This document shows, one piece after another, positions 21,284-29,396 of a stretch of DNA of 32,896 bases. Source of the DNA: Candidatus Bathyarchaeota archaeon (GTDB lineage: Archaea; Thermoproteota; Bathyarchaeia; Bathyarchaeales; Bathycorpusculaceae). The stretch spans positions 1 through 32,896 of the forward strand of contig JALHSY010000090.1 of NCBI GenBank assembly GCA_022865455.1, read 5' to 3'. How positions within the stretch are numbered: position 1 is the stretch's first letter; every line of letters begins with the position of its first letter. The translations under genes were made by a program, and so were the position numbers. The notes beneath the pieces were generated by a model. It saw nothing but the letters and a program-made list of their open reading frames with translations, was not told where the DNA came from and did no database searches.

Positions 21284-21841
21284 TTATTTCAGAGTCAATT
21301 CGGATATGGAATAGTAAACTACTTCTCCTCTCCGACTCATAACCGCCAGAATCAGTTCCTTTTTTAGGCTCAGAGTCTGCTTTGACACGTTGGATAAGTC
21401 CTCAATCGAAATAGGTTTTCCTTCTTGAAGACTTGTGATCAAATACTTGGCAGTGTCTTTGCTGTAGTCTCCGCGGTCGTAAACTCGGAAGTCAACGCCT
21501 GAACCGAAACCTTCTCGCACAACATACCCACGGCTTCTCAAGTCCCGATAAACCAAGTACCCTGCCCAAGCGTTTTCGTTAACAGCTTTGTAATGCTGCA
21601 ACAGTTCTTGAAATCCAACTGCTCTACCTTTCTTACCCTTAACTTCCAGCACCCCTCTGTCCAGAAGGTAAAGTGCCTCGTAGAAGGTGAGCAACAGCTC
21701 TTTGCCTTCAGTGACGCCGTATCCTCTTGAAGAAAGCTCGTCCACTGCTTGTTTTTCGCTGATTCTGACGCCTTTTTCTGCAAGAATCCCTCTTGTTCTG
21801 AGTTCCGAGGGACTGACTGTTTTTTCGTTGTTCTTACTCAT
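21284..21841 (-). CDS. endA: tRNA-splicing endonuclease EndA subunit
   Basis: 185 residues from the ATG at 21841, which overlaps the mtnA stop by 8 bases. A longer frame from 21934 lies within mtnA and is rejected. Fold landmarks of the archaeal splicing endonuclease are visible: N-terminal LTFYEALYLLDRGVL, then the catalytic-domain start YRDLRSRGYVVREGFGSGVDFRVYDRG, and the C-terminal SLKKELILAV with the expected lysine, followed by VVYYSI. In active subunits I expect a histidine near the GxxHFRVY position; here it is aspartate (GVDFRVY), and no histidine follows nearby. This may be a structural subunit of a two-subunit enzyme, or the family alignment may differ here. It sits with rtcB and an intron-bearing tRNA in the same window. 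Confidence 0.9.
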   Translation of the reverse strand: MSKNNEKTVSPSELRTRGILAEKGVRISEKQAVDELSSRGYGVTEGKELLLTFYEALYLLDRGVLEVKGKKGRAVGFQELLQHYKAVNENAWAGYLVYRDLRSRGYVVREGFGSGVDFRVYDRGDYSKDTAKYLITSLQEGKPISIEDLSNVSKQTLSLKKELILAVMSRRGEVVYYSISELTLK

Positions 21842-22886
21842 GCAAGTCCTCAACCGGTCTTCGTTGATGGTGCTTGGCCTTAAACTTAACGAAGTCTCGC
21901 TTATATAAAATGCCGTTTTCGCAGATAATCGCATTCACGTAGTCGAGCGGAGTCACGTCGAAAGCCGGGTTCAGAGCGTCAACTCCTTCAGCAGCGATCC
22001 GTTGCGAGCCCATATGAGTGACTTCTTCAGGTTTTCTCTCTTCAATGATGACTTGAGCTGACGTATGCGCGAAGTCAAAGGTGGATGTTGGAGCGGCAAC
22101 GTAGAAGGGAATCTTGTGTTCTTTGGCGAGAACCGCCACCGTGAACGTTCCAATCTTGTTGATAACAGCATCTCTGACTATCCTGTCAGCGCCCACTATG
22201 GCCTTGTCAACCATTCGTCTGTACATTACGTAGCCGACCATGTTGTCAGTGATTAACGTGACTGGTATGCTGTCCCGTTTGAGCTCATAGGTTGTCAATC
22301 TTGCTCCCTGCAAGAGTGGACGAGTCTCAGTAGCCATGACTCTGACTCGTTTGCCCTGCTCCCACGCAGCCCTCACGACACCTAACGCAGTGCCATACTC
22401 AACAGCAGCCAAAGCCCCAGCATTACAATGAGTCAAAATAACATCTCCCTCAGCAACAAGCTTGGCACCGAATTTGCCGATCAAACGATTTGCCGCTACA
22501 TCCTCGTCAGCAATTTTCTTCGCATCCTCAACAACGAAGGCAGCCAAGCCCTCAGTGTTTCCAGAATAGGCTTTCGCCTTGCCCAAAACCCTGTCCAACG
22601 CCCAGAAAAGATTAACTGCAGTGGGCCTCGTTCGTCTAATCTTTTCCGCTGCCTCTTCCAGTTCATCAACAAGTTGCTCGTTGGTTCTTGCTTTCGAATT
22701 GTGAGCTGTTAAAGCGAGGGCGAAAGCTGCAGCCGCCCCCAAGAGCGGCGCGCCTCTGATTTTCATGGTTCTTATCGCGTCAGCAACATCCTCACAGTTG
22801 CTCATCTTGATGGATACTGTCTCGTTTGGAAGCTTTGTCTGATCTATCGTTTTGACCGTTCCATTGTGCCATTCTATCGTTCGCAA
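21834..22886 (-). CDS. mtnA: Methylthioribose-1-phosphate isomerase (MtnA/eIF2B-like)
   Basis: 350 residues. It catalyses the aldose-ketose isomerisation of methylthioribose-1-phosphate in methionine salvage; archaeal relatives also act on ribose-1,5-bisphosphate in AMP breakdown. Motifs: RGAPLLGAAAAF, RPTAVNLFWALDR, THCNAGALA (catalytic cysteine), ETRPLLQGARL, GADRI (catalytic aspartate), NKIGTF, and NPAFDVTP near the end. These fit MtnA better than the regulatory eIF2B subunits. The start is TTG at 22886 (MRTIEWHNG), about 35 bases after a TATA element shared with the divergent gene at 22952. It is the first gene of an operon with endA and hisS. Confidence 0.94.
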   Translation of the reverse strand: MRTIEWHNGTVKTIDQTKLPNETVSIKMSNCEDVADAIRTMKIRGAPLLGAAAAFALALTAHNSKARTNEQLVDELEEAAEKIRRTRPTAVNLFWALDRVLGKAKAYSGNTEGLAAFVVEDAKKIADEDVAANRLIGKFGAKLVAEGDVILTHCNAGALAAVEYGTALGVVRAAWEQGKRVRVMATETRPLLQGARLTTYELKRDSIPVTLITDNMVGYVMYRRMVDKAIVGADRIVRDAVINKIGTFTVAVLAKEHKIPFYVAAPTSTFDFAHTSAQVIIEERKPEEVTHMGSQRIAAEGVDALNPAFDVTPLDYVNAIICENGILYKRDFVKFKAKHHQRRPVEDLHE

Positions 22887-22918
22887 GGTTGGGCCTCAAA
22901 TAACGGTGTATGCGTTAA

Positions 22919-22930
22919 CCGTATAAGATT
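22919..22930. promoter_or_regulatory. Shared TATA element, mtnA and HhH gene
   Basis: CCGTATAAGATT lies 22-33 bases before the ATG at 22952 (+) and reads AATCTTATAC on the minus strand, about 35-44 bases before the TTG of mtnA. Confidence 0.5.
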
Positions 22931-22951
22931 TGTCAGCAAGAAAGGAAAGCT

Positions 22952-23662
22952 ATGAAAGCAGAAGACGTGAGAGCGCTCGTTGAAAGCCGAGGACAGAAGT
23001 ACTCTGAGATTCTGGGCATAGATATCTCAGAAGGGAAAGAAGACGAGGTTTTCAAATGGTTCTTGGCATCCTTGTTGTTCGGGGCGCCTAAGACGGAATC
23101 ATCGGTTGTCAAGACTTACAGTTGCTTCCAGAAACACGGTGTTTTGACGCCGAAACAAATCCTCAAGACAGGTTGGGATGATTTGGTCAAGATACTAGAT
23201 GAAGGTGGTTACACGCGTTACGACTTCAAGACCGCAGATAAGCTTCTGGAAGTTGCTCGAAACCTCACGGAAAAGTACAGTGGAAGCCTCTGCCTCATTC
23301 ACAGCGAGTCTTCTGGCGCACATGATTTTGAGAACCGGTTAAAAAATTTGGGGAGGGGTGTCGGCAACGTGACGGTGAGCATTTTTCTTAGAGAACTGCG
23401 CGCCGTCTGGGAAAAAGCCGAACCGAACCCGACTGCGCTAGTAGTCCTTGCAGCTCAAGAACTTGGAATAGTGAAGAACGATGCGACGGCTGAAGAAGCT
23501 TTAGAACAGTTGAAAGCTTTCTGGGCTAGAAACAAGATTCGTAGAAAGTCTTTCGTCAATTTCGAAACTGCGCTGGTCAGACTCGGGAAGGGTTCTCGCA
23601 GAAAGAAAAGGCACAGCCTGCCTCTGGTCAATAGTGGGCACTCTGGTCATAGGGTGCCTTAA
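22952..23662 (+). CDS. HhH-GPD-like DNA glycosylase-type protein
   Basis: 236 residues, all-helical. FKWFLASLLFGAPKTESSVVKTYSCF resembles the first helices of endonuclease III-type proteins, and LKNLGRGVGNVTVSIFLRELRAVW is a helix-hairpin-helix with the GVG hairpin that binds the DNA backbone. This suits base-excision repair or another DNA-binding role. The four-cysteine Fe-S loop of endonuclease III is absent, and I cannot place the catalytic Lys/Asp with confidence, so activity is unproven. The last 35 bases overlap the convergent HTH-phosphoribosyltransferase gene, giving a basic tail (KGSRRKKRHSLPL) that may be an extension. AAAGGAAAG precedes the ATG. Confidence 0.78.
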   Translation: MKAEDVRALVESRGQKYSEILGIDISEGKEDEVFKWFLASLLFGAPKTESSVVKTYSCFQKHGVLTPKQILKTGWDDLVKILDEGGYTRYDFKTADKLLEVARNLTEKYSGSLCLIHSESSGAHDFENRLKNLGRGVGNVTVSIFLRELRAVWEKAEPNPTALVVLAAQELGIVKNDATAEEALEQLKAFWARNKIRRKSFVNFETALVRLGKGSRRKKRHSLPLVNSGHSGHRVP

Positions 23663-24383
23663 CGTACGTAATGACTTCTACTGGACAGTCGCTGGAAAGC
23701 TTCAGCGCTTTCTTCCACTCGTCCCCGACAGCAATGAGCGAGAAGAGTCCTGACATCTCAGCCCGCGCCTTCCGCACAAGATTTATCAATGCGGCTTGAG
23801 TTTCTCCCGTCTTGATCATGTCATCAATCACGAGGACGCTGTCCCGCTTCTTAAGCGCGTCTTTCGGAATGTAGAGTGTCACGGTCACTCCTGAACCCCT
23901 GAGCACGTAGGTTTCTTCCAAGAAGGCCTTGACACCGACTTCCTTATTCTTTTTTGCCACCACGAGATTCACCCCGAGAGCATTTGAAACCATTGTTGCC
24001 AATGGAATTCCGTCAACGGCGGCTGTCAAGACTTTCGTCACGCGTTTTCCAGCGAAATTTGCGAGCGCATGATTAGCCGCCTGTTGAAGAATGTTGAAGT
24101 CTCCTACGATCTCGGTATTGTCAAAATACCCGTCCTCATCGAATTTTATTCTGCTTCGCAATTCGGTTTCTAAACCGACAAGCTTCGTCAGTACTTTCCA
24201 CAGCTGCTTCGCGCGTGAGGTGTTCGGCAAGACATGCCCCTTCGCATACCTGCTTAAGACGGTGACGGGCAAACCCGTCTTGGAAGCTAACTCTCGGTAA
24301 GTGATGTTTCTCTTGTACTTCGCCGTTCTGAGCAGTTCAATGGTCATTAGGCGAAGCTTCAAATCGTCTGCGTGTGTGCTCAT
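23628..24383 (-). CDS. HTH-phosphoribosyltransferase regulator (GfcR-like)
   Basis: 251 residues in two domains. Residues 10-65 contain a helix-turn-helix of the Xre/lambda type (ITYRELASKTGLPVTVLSRYAKGHVLP). Residues 95-251 are a type I phosphoribosyltransferase fold with the PRPP loop VLVIDDMIKTGET (183-195). This is the layout of archaeal PRT-fused regulators such as haloarchaeal GfcR, and resembles bacterial PurR. It probably senses PRPP or a phosphorylated sugar and controls nucleotide or sugar genes, perhaps including mtnA nearby; the targets are inference. A TATA-like TTTTAAGAT near 24412-24420 lies about 30 bases before the ATG. It converges on the HhH gene with a 35-base overlap. Confidence 0.9.
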   Translation of the reverse strand: MSTHADDLKLRLMTIELLRTAKYKRNITYRELASKTGLPVTVLSRYAKGHVLPNTSRAKQLWKVLTKLVGLETELRSRIKFDEDGYFDNTEIVGDFNILQQAANHALANFAGKRVTKVLTAAVDGIPLATMVSNALGVNLVVAKKNKEVGVKAFLEETYVLRGSGVTVTLYIPKDALKKRDSVLVIDDMIKTGETQAALINLVRKARAEMSGLFSLIAVGDEWKKALKLSSDCPVEVITYVKAPYDQSAHY

Positions 24384-24547
24384 AACAATCCCTTACACAG
24401 TATTGAGTCAAATCTTAAAACACTTACGATTTATTATTGCAATGCTAATTTAAAATTTCCGTTCGCAACTCGAACAGCATCCTGTTTCTGTTGACTTAGA
24501 GATGGTGTTGGCGGATCCGCTGGGATTTGAACCCAGGACTTTCGGCT

Positions 24548-24565
24548 TTCCTCAGCGTTACAGCT
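24548..24565 (-). other. 18-nt canonical tRNA intron (37/38)
   Basis: Lies between positions 37 and 38 of tRNA-Arg. Exon CTTC (32-35) pairs with intron GAGG to make the four-base central helix; AA-A forms the 3' bulge and TA-A the 5' bulge, with a short AGC/GCT stem inside. Confidence 0.8.
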
Positions 24566-24582
24566 TAGAAGGCCGACACGCT

Positions 24583-24596
24583 TTATGGCAAATCGT
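24583..24596 (-). other. 14-nt tRNA intron in the D loop
   Basis: Inserted just before the last D-loop base. Exon ATGG pairs with intron CCAT (four-base helix), 5' bulge AT-A, 3' bulge AA-A, and an apical loop closed by C-G. Removal restores D loop AGCATGGATA and the GCGC/GCGT stem. Confidence 0.8.
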
Positions 24597-24722
24597 ATCC
24601 ATGCTGCGCTACGGATCCACACGACTTGATTTAAAGACCTCAAATATAGTCTTATCTCTCAGACTGCAGGCTTCTAGGGCCGATTGGGGTAGAATAATCC
24701 TCTGTAAGAGAGTTTACCTTAA

Positions 24723-24733
24723 AGTTTTTAAAT
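24723..24733 (+). promoter_or_regulatory. TATA box of the 125-aa hypothetical gene
   Basis: GTTTTTAAAT lies about 36-46 bases before the ATG at 24769. Confidence 0.5.
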
Positions 24734-24768
24734 GGGCGTCGCTTTAAACATGTTTTGGGGGGAAGGCC

Positions 24769-25146
24769 ATGTCGGAAATAAGGGTAAGCGGGGTTCCGAT
24801 CCCTCTAGTGAACTACGTAGAGTTGATACGCGGTCGCAGGTCACCGTATTACGATATTGTCCAGTTTCTTTTGAAAGACATGGAGATGCATTATCAAAGA
24901 ACTGGGCAGGGTTCTGAAACAGTTTACGCAATTAACCCCAGGATTCTGCAGGGGGAAGTTGAAAAGATAATTAGCGATGACAGGTTAACCACGGTTAATG
25001 TTTGCCGCACTATTCTCGCGTTGTTGTATGGGAGTGACCTCAGTGAAGAGAAGGACTTCTATGTGACTACTACGAGTAGCGGTCGAAGAAACTACCACAT
25101 TAAAGTCAATAGTCGAACTCTGACTTCTATGAGTAGAATGTTGTGA
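24769..25146 (+). CDS. Hypothetical 125-aa protein
   Basis: Not recognised. It reads as a compact soluble protein: an N-terminal strand region (IRVSGVPIPLVNYVELIRGRR), a helix (YYDIVQFLLKDMEMHYQRTG), a mixed middle, and a C-terminal beta-rich end (DFYVTTTSSGRRNYHIKVNSRTL). The ATG is preceded by GGGGGGAAGG, a good ribosome-binding site, and by a TATA box. It ends 7 bases from the convergent leuS stop. Sequence quality and signals indicate a real gene; nothing visible gives a function. Confidence 0.75.
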   Translation: MSEIRVSGVPIPLVNYVELIRGRRSPYYDIVQFLLKDMEMHYQRTGQGSETVYAINPRILQGEVEKIISDDRLTTVNVCRTILALLYGSDLSEEKDFYVTTTSSGRRNYHIKVNSRTLTSMSRML

Positions 25147-25153
25147 CATTTGC

Positions 25154-28072
25154 CTATTCAATGTAGATTGCAGGTTTGAATGGCGTCGACAAAGCAGCCT
25201 TGTATTTCGGATCGTAACGCTGGCTGTCTTCTTCGTCGTATACCTCGACTTGTGCTTTCAACCGCTGTTTCAGCAAGTCCTTCGCGTCTTCGATCGCCGC
25301 TTTCTCGTCTAATGCTTTCATCTTGAGCACCTTTTCCCTTCTGTCTTGAGGGATTCTGTTCACTTCTTTCAGTGCTTTTTGGGCAAAATTGGCGATCTCT
25401 TTCATATTCTTCTTCGAATCCTCCTCTGCGGCTAATTCTTTCATAATCTCGCTCAACTTCGCTTCGCCGTGCCTTGCCTTCTCCAGCATTTCGAGGTAGA
25501 CTTTCCACTTCCATGAGCAAGCAGTGTAATAGTATATTTTCTTCGGGGTCATTCCCGTTGCCTTCATAATGTTCAATGTGTCTTCTAACACGTCCATGAC
25601 GAGGGTTTCGTTTTCCTCGGCTTCGATGTTTATCATGGATTCGTCTGCAGTGGGCCATGATGCTAGGGAGACAAAGCCTTTTTCACCCATCATTTTCCAC
25701 AGTTCTTCGCATAAGTGAGGAGCAACTGGCGTCAGCATTCGGATCTGCGCGTCCAAGACTTGGCTGTGCACGAAATCTGTGGCGCTTTTCTTATGTCCTT
25801 TCTGGGCTGTTATGCGTTTTTGGTACCACTGGAAGTCTTGCTCCAACTCATATAGTACGCTGTGTATGGCCTTGCGAACGGCTAATTTATCCATGGCTTC
25901 AGTTGCCTTTCTTATGTGCTCTTGCAATCGACTCAGCATCCACTTGTCTATTGCTGTCAACGAGTTTTCTGAGGTTTTCGTGTTGCGTGAATTCTTGGCG
26001 ACTTCGGACGCGAACTTGTACAGGCGCTCCAATCTCTCACGCATGGATTTGGCTATTGCTGGACTGAATTCGGCATCTTGCAGCAGCTCCGCTGTTGACA
26101 GGACACTTAGCCTGATAGGGTCGGCTCCGAATTTTGCTAGGCCTTCTCGCAGGGGGATTATGTTTCCGAAGGATTTGCTCATCTTTGCGCCTTCCATCAT
26201 TACGCTGCCGTTCGTTGCGATCTGGCGGGGCCACAGCTTCTCTGGGAATATGGCGGTGTGGTTGAATATCATGAAAGTCAGGTGGTTGGGCACTAGGTCG
26301 CGTCCGGAGTGACGGCTATCAAGGGGGTAGAAGTACATGAACTCGCTGTGCATCTCTTCGATAATCTTTGCGTCTAGCTTGGCTTTTTGGGCTATTTCAG
26401 CGGTTTTTCCGATTCCAAGGAAGACGTAGTCGAAGACTTCGTCTGTCAATTGAGCGGGCTGGAGTTTGTGCTCTTTTATGTGTTTGACTATGGTGTAGTA
26501 GGCCATGTAGATAGTGGAGTCAGACAGTGACTCGATGATCCAGTCTTTGTCCCATGGCAAACGTGTGCCCATGCCCGATTTTCTTGCGCAAGCTTTTTCA
26601 TGAAGCCAGTCGATGACATTGTTGAATTCTGATCGCAGTTCTTCAGGCAGTATTTCCATGTTGTCCAGGTTCTTGTGGGCAAGGGTTTTCCATTCCTGTT
26701 TTCCGTAGTCGATGAACCATTGGTCTTGGACGATCTTGACGATGCATTCTGTTTTGCAGCGGCACAGTACAGGTCTGTTCAAAAGCTCGTACATTGTCGT
26801 GGCCTTGCCTTCTGCGATCAGGTCTTGTTTGACTTTGTCTTTTGCTTCATTAACTGAGAGGCCGGAGTATTTGCCGGTGTTGGGTTTCATTATGCCATTG
26901 TGGAACTCGTGTCTGTAAACCTCTTTCGTAGCTTCTTCCAGTTTTGGATCAGTCTGTTCCTTAATGTTCATTTTTCTGACGGCGTCAGCCGCTGGAATCT
27001 CTGAGTAGCCTGGCACTTCAATGAGTGAGATTGGTTTGACAGACTCTATCGTTTTAGGTGCCAGCCCATACTCTTTCAGCTGTGAAGGTGTCTTTCTGAG
27101 ATTTTCCAGCGCCACGTAGTCATATGGTGCGTGTCCTGGGACGGACATGACAACGCCTGTGGCGTTTTTCGGATCAACGAAATCTGCTGGCAGGATAGGA
27201 ATTTTCGTCTTGGTCGCGGGGTTTTCCACAAGCTTTCCTATGAGGTCTTTTCCTCCGAAAGTTTCTAAGACCTTGACTTTGCGATTCAGGTGGGTAAGCT
27301 TCTCTACGCATTCCTTGCTGACTATCCACTGCTCGGCGTCTACAGCGGCTTTCACGTACTTGGTTTTCGGATTTAGCCAGATGTTGGTTACACCGAAGAC
27401 TGTTTCGGGGCGCAGGGTGGCGGTTGGGAAGACGAGGTTGTTTTGTCGGAATTTTATCAGGGTGAATTCGCCTATTTCTGGTTCTACATCGCCGACCGTG
27501 TCGTGTTGGCCTACGGGGTTTCCGTCTTTGGGGCACCAGCCGACTGGGTGGCTTCCGCGGCTTATGTATCCTGCTTTGCGCAGTTTTTGGAATTGCCATT
27601 CTATGAAACGGTTGTAGTGTGGGTCTATTGTTGTGAATTCACGTCTCCAGTCGATTGAGAAGCCTATTTCTTTCATGCCTGTTTTGATTTCTTGGTGGAA
27701 AAAGCTCGCTAGAGTCATTGGGTCGGTGAATTCTTTCACTTTTTCTTTTGGGATTTTGTAGACGTTGATGAAGTCGTTTATTAAACCTGTGTCGTTGTCT
27801 GCTAGGCGTCTAGCCATTGCCAAAACAGGCGTGCCTGTATAGTGGAACGCCATTGGCAGGAGCACGTTGTAGCCACGCATCCGCATGTACCGTGCGTGCA
27901 CGTCTGCCAAGGTGTAGGTTCTTCCATGGCCGATGTGCTGGGGAGAATTTGGGTATGGGTAGGCTACGGTTATGAAGTATTTGGGCTTTTTCGGATCAGG
28001 ATCGGCCTCGAAAATCTTGGCCTTTTCCCATTTTCCTTGCCATTTTTCTTCGATTGCTCTCAAAAATTCCAC
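25154..28072 (-). CDS. leuS: Leucyl-tRNA synthetase, archaeal type
   Basis: 972 residues, class I synthetase charging tRNA-Leu. HIGH motif HIGHGRTYT at 46-54, CP1 editing domain with TATLRPETVFGVTNIW and the GVVMSVPGHAPYDYVA segment, WCPKDGNPV zinc-knuckle-like region, and KMSKSFGN at about 628. The editing domain lies in the archaeal/eukaryotic position. The C-terminal 200 residues hold the anticodon-recognition helices and a lysine-rich end. The start is GTG at 28072, near a TATA box (TTTAATACG, about 28098), so the message is probably nearly leaderless. It looks complete, with no sign of the split form seen in some lineages. Confidence 0.97.
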   Translation of the reverse strand: MEFLRAIEEKWQGKWEKAKIFEADPDPKKPKYFITVAYPYPNSPQHIGHGRTYTLADVHARYMRMRGYNVLLPMAFHYTGTPVLAMARRLADNDTGLINDFINVYKIPKEKVKEFTDPMTLASFFHQEIKTGMKEIGFSIDWRREFTTIDPHYNRFIEWQFQKLRKAGYISRGSHPVGWCPKDGNPVGQHDTVGDVEPEIGEFTLIKFRQNNLVFPTATLRPETVFGVTNIWLNPKTKYVKAAVDAEQWIVSKECVEKLTHLNRKVKVLETFGGKDLIGKLVENPATKTKIPILPADFVDPKNATGVVMSVPGHAPYDYVALENLRKTPSQLKEYGLAPKTIESVKPISLIEVPGYSEIPAADAVRKMNIKEQTDPKLEEATKEVYRHEFHNGIMKPNTGKYSGLSVNEAKDKVKQDLIAEGKATTMYELLNRPVLCRCKTECIVKIVQDQWFIDYGKQEWKTLAHKNLDNMEILPEELRSEFNNVIDWLHEKACARKSGMGTRLPWDKDWIIESLSDSTIYMAYYTIVKHIKEHKLQPAQLTDEVFDYVFLGIGKTAEIAQKAKLDAKIIEEMHSEFMYFYPLDSRHSGRDLVPNHLTFMIFNHTAIFPEKLWPRQIATNGSVMMEGAKMSKSFGNIIPLREGLAKFGADPIRLSVLSTAELLQDAEFSPAIAKSMRERLERLYKFASEVAKNSRNTKTSENSLTAIDKWMLSRLQEHIRKATEAMDKLAVRKAIHSVLYELEQDFQWYQKRITAQKGHKKSATDFVHSQVLDAQIRMLTPVAPHLCEELWKMMGEKGFVSLASWPTADESMINIEAEENETLVMDVLEDTLNIMKATGMTPKKIYYYTACSWKWKVYLEMLEKARHGEAKLSEIMKELAAEEDSKKNMKEIANFAQKALKEVNRIPQDRREKVLKMKALDEKAAIEDAKDLLKQRLKAQVEVYDEEDSQRYDPKYKAALSTPFKPAIYIE

Positions 28073-28095
28073 AAAGCTTTTTGAGTGGATTCGTG

Positions 28096-28106
28096 GCGTA
28101 TTAAAG
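28096..28106 (-). promoter_or_regulatory. TATA box of leuS
   Basis: CCTTTAATACG on the minus strand, 24-34 bases before the GTG start. Confidence 0.5.
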
Positions 28107-28236
28107 GTTTTGTCATCACGGACAGAGAACGCAATTCCTCACGTTTAACACCACTAGACCAAACAGTGCGAACAAACATTAAATCTTTACTATTTTTTGT
28201 CAATCTTTACGGCTATATCAAGTTTCGAAGACCTTG

Positions 28237-29382
28237 TTAAGTTCCCTGTTCGAAGAGCCAGGTGACTCTGCTCAGGATTTCTCGTATTGGCAACTGCTGT
28301 GGGCAGAGCTCCTCGCATTTTCCACATTTGACGCATCTCTCGGCTCGGCATTCAGGCGAGATCTGCTGCAAGTACTTCTTCCTGACCTCATCGCTTCTGT
28401 TCTTCACAAAGAACTCGTTGAAGAACGAGGCTATTTGAGGTATGCTTACTCCCTCGGGGCATGGCGTGCAGTAGCCGCAGCCAGTGCATCCGATGAAACC
28501 CAGTTCTCGATATTTCTGAGAGACTCGATTGATGAGTTCAAGTTCTTTCTCAGTAAGGAGACCCGGGCCTGAGCTGTCTGCACTTTTCATGTTTTCCTCG
28601 ACTTGTTTCATCGTGCTCATTCCGCTGAGGGCAACTGACACCTCAGGTTGATTCCACACCCATTGGAGAGCCCACTCCGCAGCTGTTCTCTTAATGCCAG
28701 ATTCGTCCCACGTGGTCTGAACTTCTTTCGGAGGCTTGATGGCTAGTCTTCCGCCTGCTATTGGTTCCATGGCAACGACTGCAAGGCCCTTGGAAGCCGC
28801 GTATTTCAGCCCTCTTGTGCCTGCTTGGTATCCAGCATCCGCGTAGTTGTATTGGATTTGGCATAGCGTCCACCGCTCATAGCTGTCTATGATGTTCTTG
28901 AACACTTCGTATTCGTCGTGGAAGCTGAAGCCAAAATGCTCGAATTTTCCCTCATCCATTTTCCTCTCAGCCCACGAGAGTACGTCCAACTCTGTGAGTC
29001 TTTGCCATCGTTCCTTGTTTAGGCCGTGGAGCAGGTAGAAATCGAGGTGATCTAGTTGAAGCTTACTGAGCTGCTCGTTCAGGCACTTGTCCATATCTTG
29101 ATGGGACTTGACGAGCCAAGTCGGCATCTTAGTGGCCACCTTCACTTTCTCACGATATCCTCCCTTCAGGATTTTGCCGAGTAGAGTTTCACTGTTTCCT
29201 TTGTGATAGGTGTAGCCTGAGTCTATGTAATTCACACCGAGGTCAATGGCAAATGTTATCATCGTGGTCGCTTCGGGCTCATCGATCCTCCCAGCTTCGC
29301 CGCAGATGATGGGCAGCCGCATTGCCCCGAATCCCAAGGCTGACACTTTCCAGTCTAGTTTTCCGAATCTTCTATACTTCAT
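28237..29382 (-). CDS. Aldo/keto reductase with C-terminal ferredoxin domain
   Basis: 381 residues. Residues 1-280 are an aldo/keto reductase barrel with the catalytic tetrad D54, Y59, K85 and H119 (YIDSGYTY, KVATKMP, FYLLHG), followed by EPIAGGRL and ALSGMSTMKQVEEN, where NADPH normally binds. Residues about 305-372 add two cysteine groups, CTGCGYCTPCPEG and CVKCGKCEELCPQ, a ferredoxin-like module for one or two [4Fe-4S] clusters. This fusion is frequent in anaerobic archaea and bacteria and may couple NAD(P)H and ferredoxin redox chemistry; the substrate is unknown. It begins 14 bases after alaS ends on the same strand, so it may be co-transcribed. Confidence 0.95.
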   Translation of the reverse strand: MKYRRFGKLDWKVSALGFGAMRLPIICGEAGRIDEPEATTMITFAIDLGVNYIDSGYTYHKGNSETLLGKILKGGYREKVKVATKMPTWLVKSHQDMDKCLNEQLSKLQLDHLDFYLLHGLNKERWQRLTELDVLSWAERKMDEGKFEHFGFSFHDEYEVFKNIIDSYERWTLCQIQYNYADAGYQAGTRGLKYAASKGLAVVAMEPIAGGRLAIKPPKEVQTTWDESGIKRTAAEWALQWVWNQPEVSVALSGMSTMKQVEENMKSADSSGPGLLTEKELELINRVSQKYRELGFIGCTGCGYCTPCPEGVSIPQIASFFNEFFVKNRSDEVRKKYLQQISPECRAERCVKCGKCEELCPQQLPIREILSRVTWLFEQGT

Positions 29383-29396
29383 GGGAAATTCCTACA

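Larger units (their letters stand above)
24509..24618 (-). tRNA. tRNA-Arg (anticodon UCU) with two introns, CCA encoded
   Basis: Minus-strand cloverleaf from 24618 to discriminator G at 24512, then encoded CCA (24511-24509). Acceptor GGATCCG/CGGATCC, D stem GCGC/GCGT, anticodon stem TCGGC/GCCGA, T stem CTGGG/CCCAG with loop TTCAAAT. Removing two inserts of 14 and 18 nt leaves a normal 75-nt tRNA with anticodon loop CTTCTAA and anticodon TCT (24569-24567). Both inserts have bulge-helix-bulge junctions, so they are introns for the archaeal splicing endonuclease. TATA-like AT-rich sequence lies upstream (about 24635-24655). Confidence 0.93.

Noticed and set aside
21842-21934. N-terminal extension of EndA
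   Set aside because: It lies inside the mtnA coding sequence; the ATG at 21841 gives the normal family length and tight coupling.
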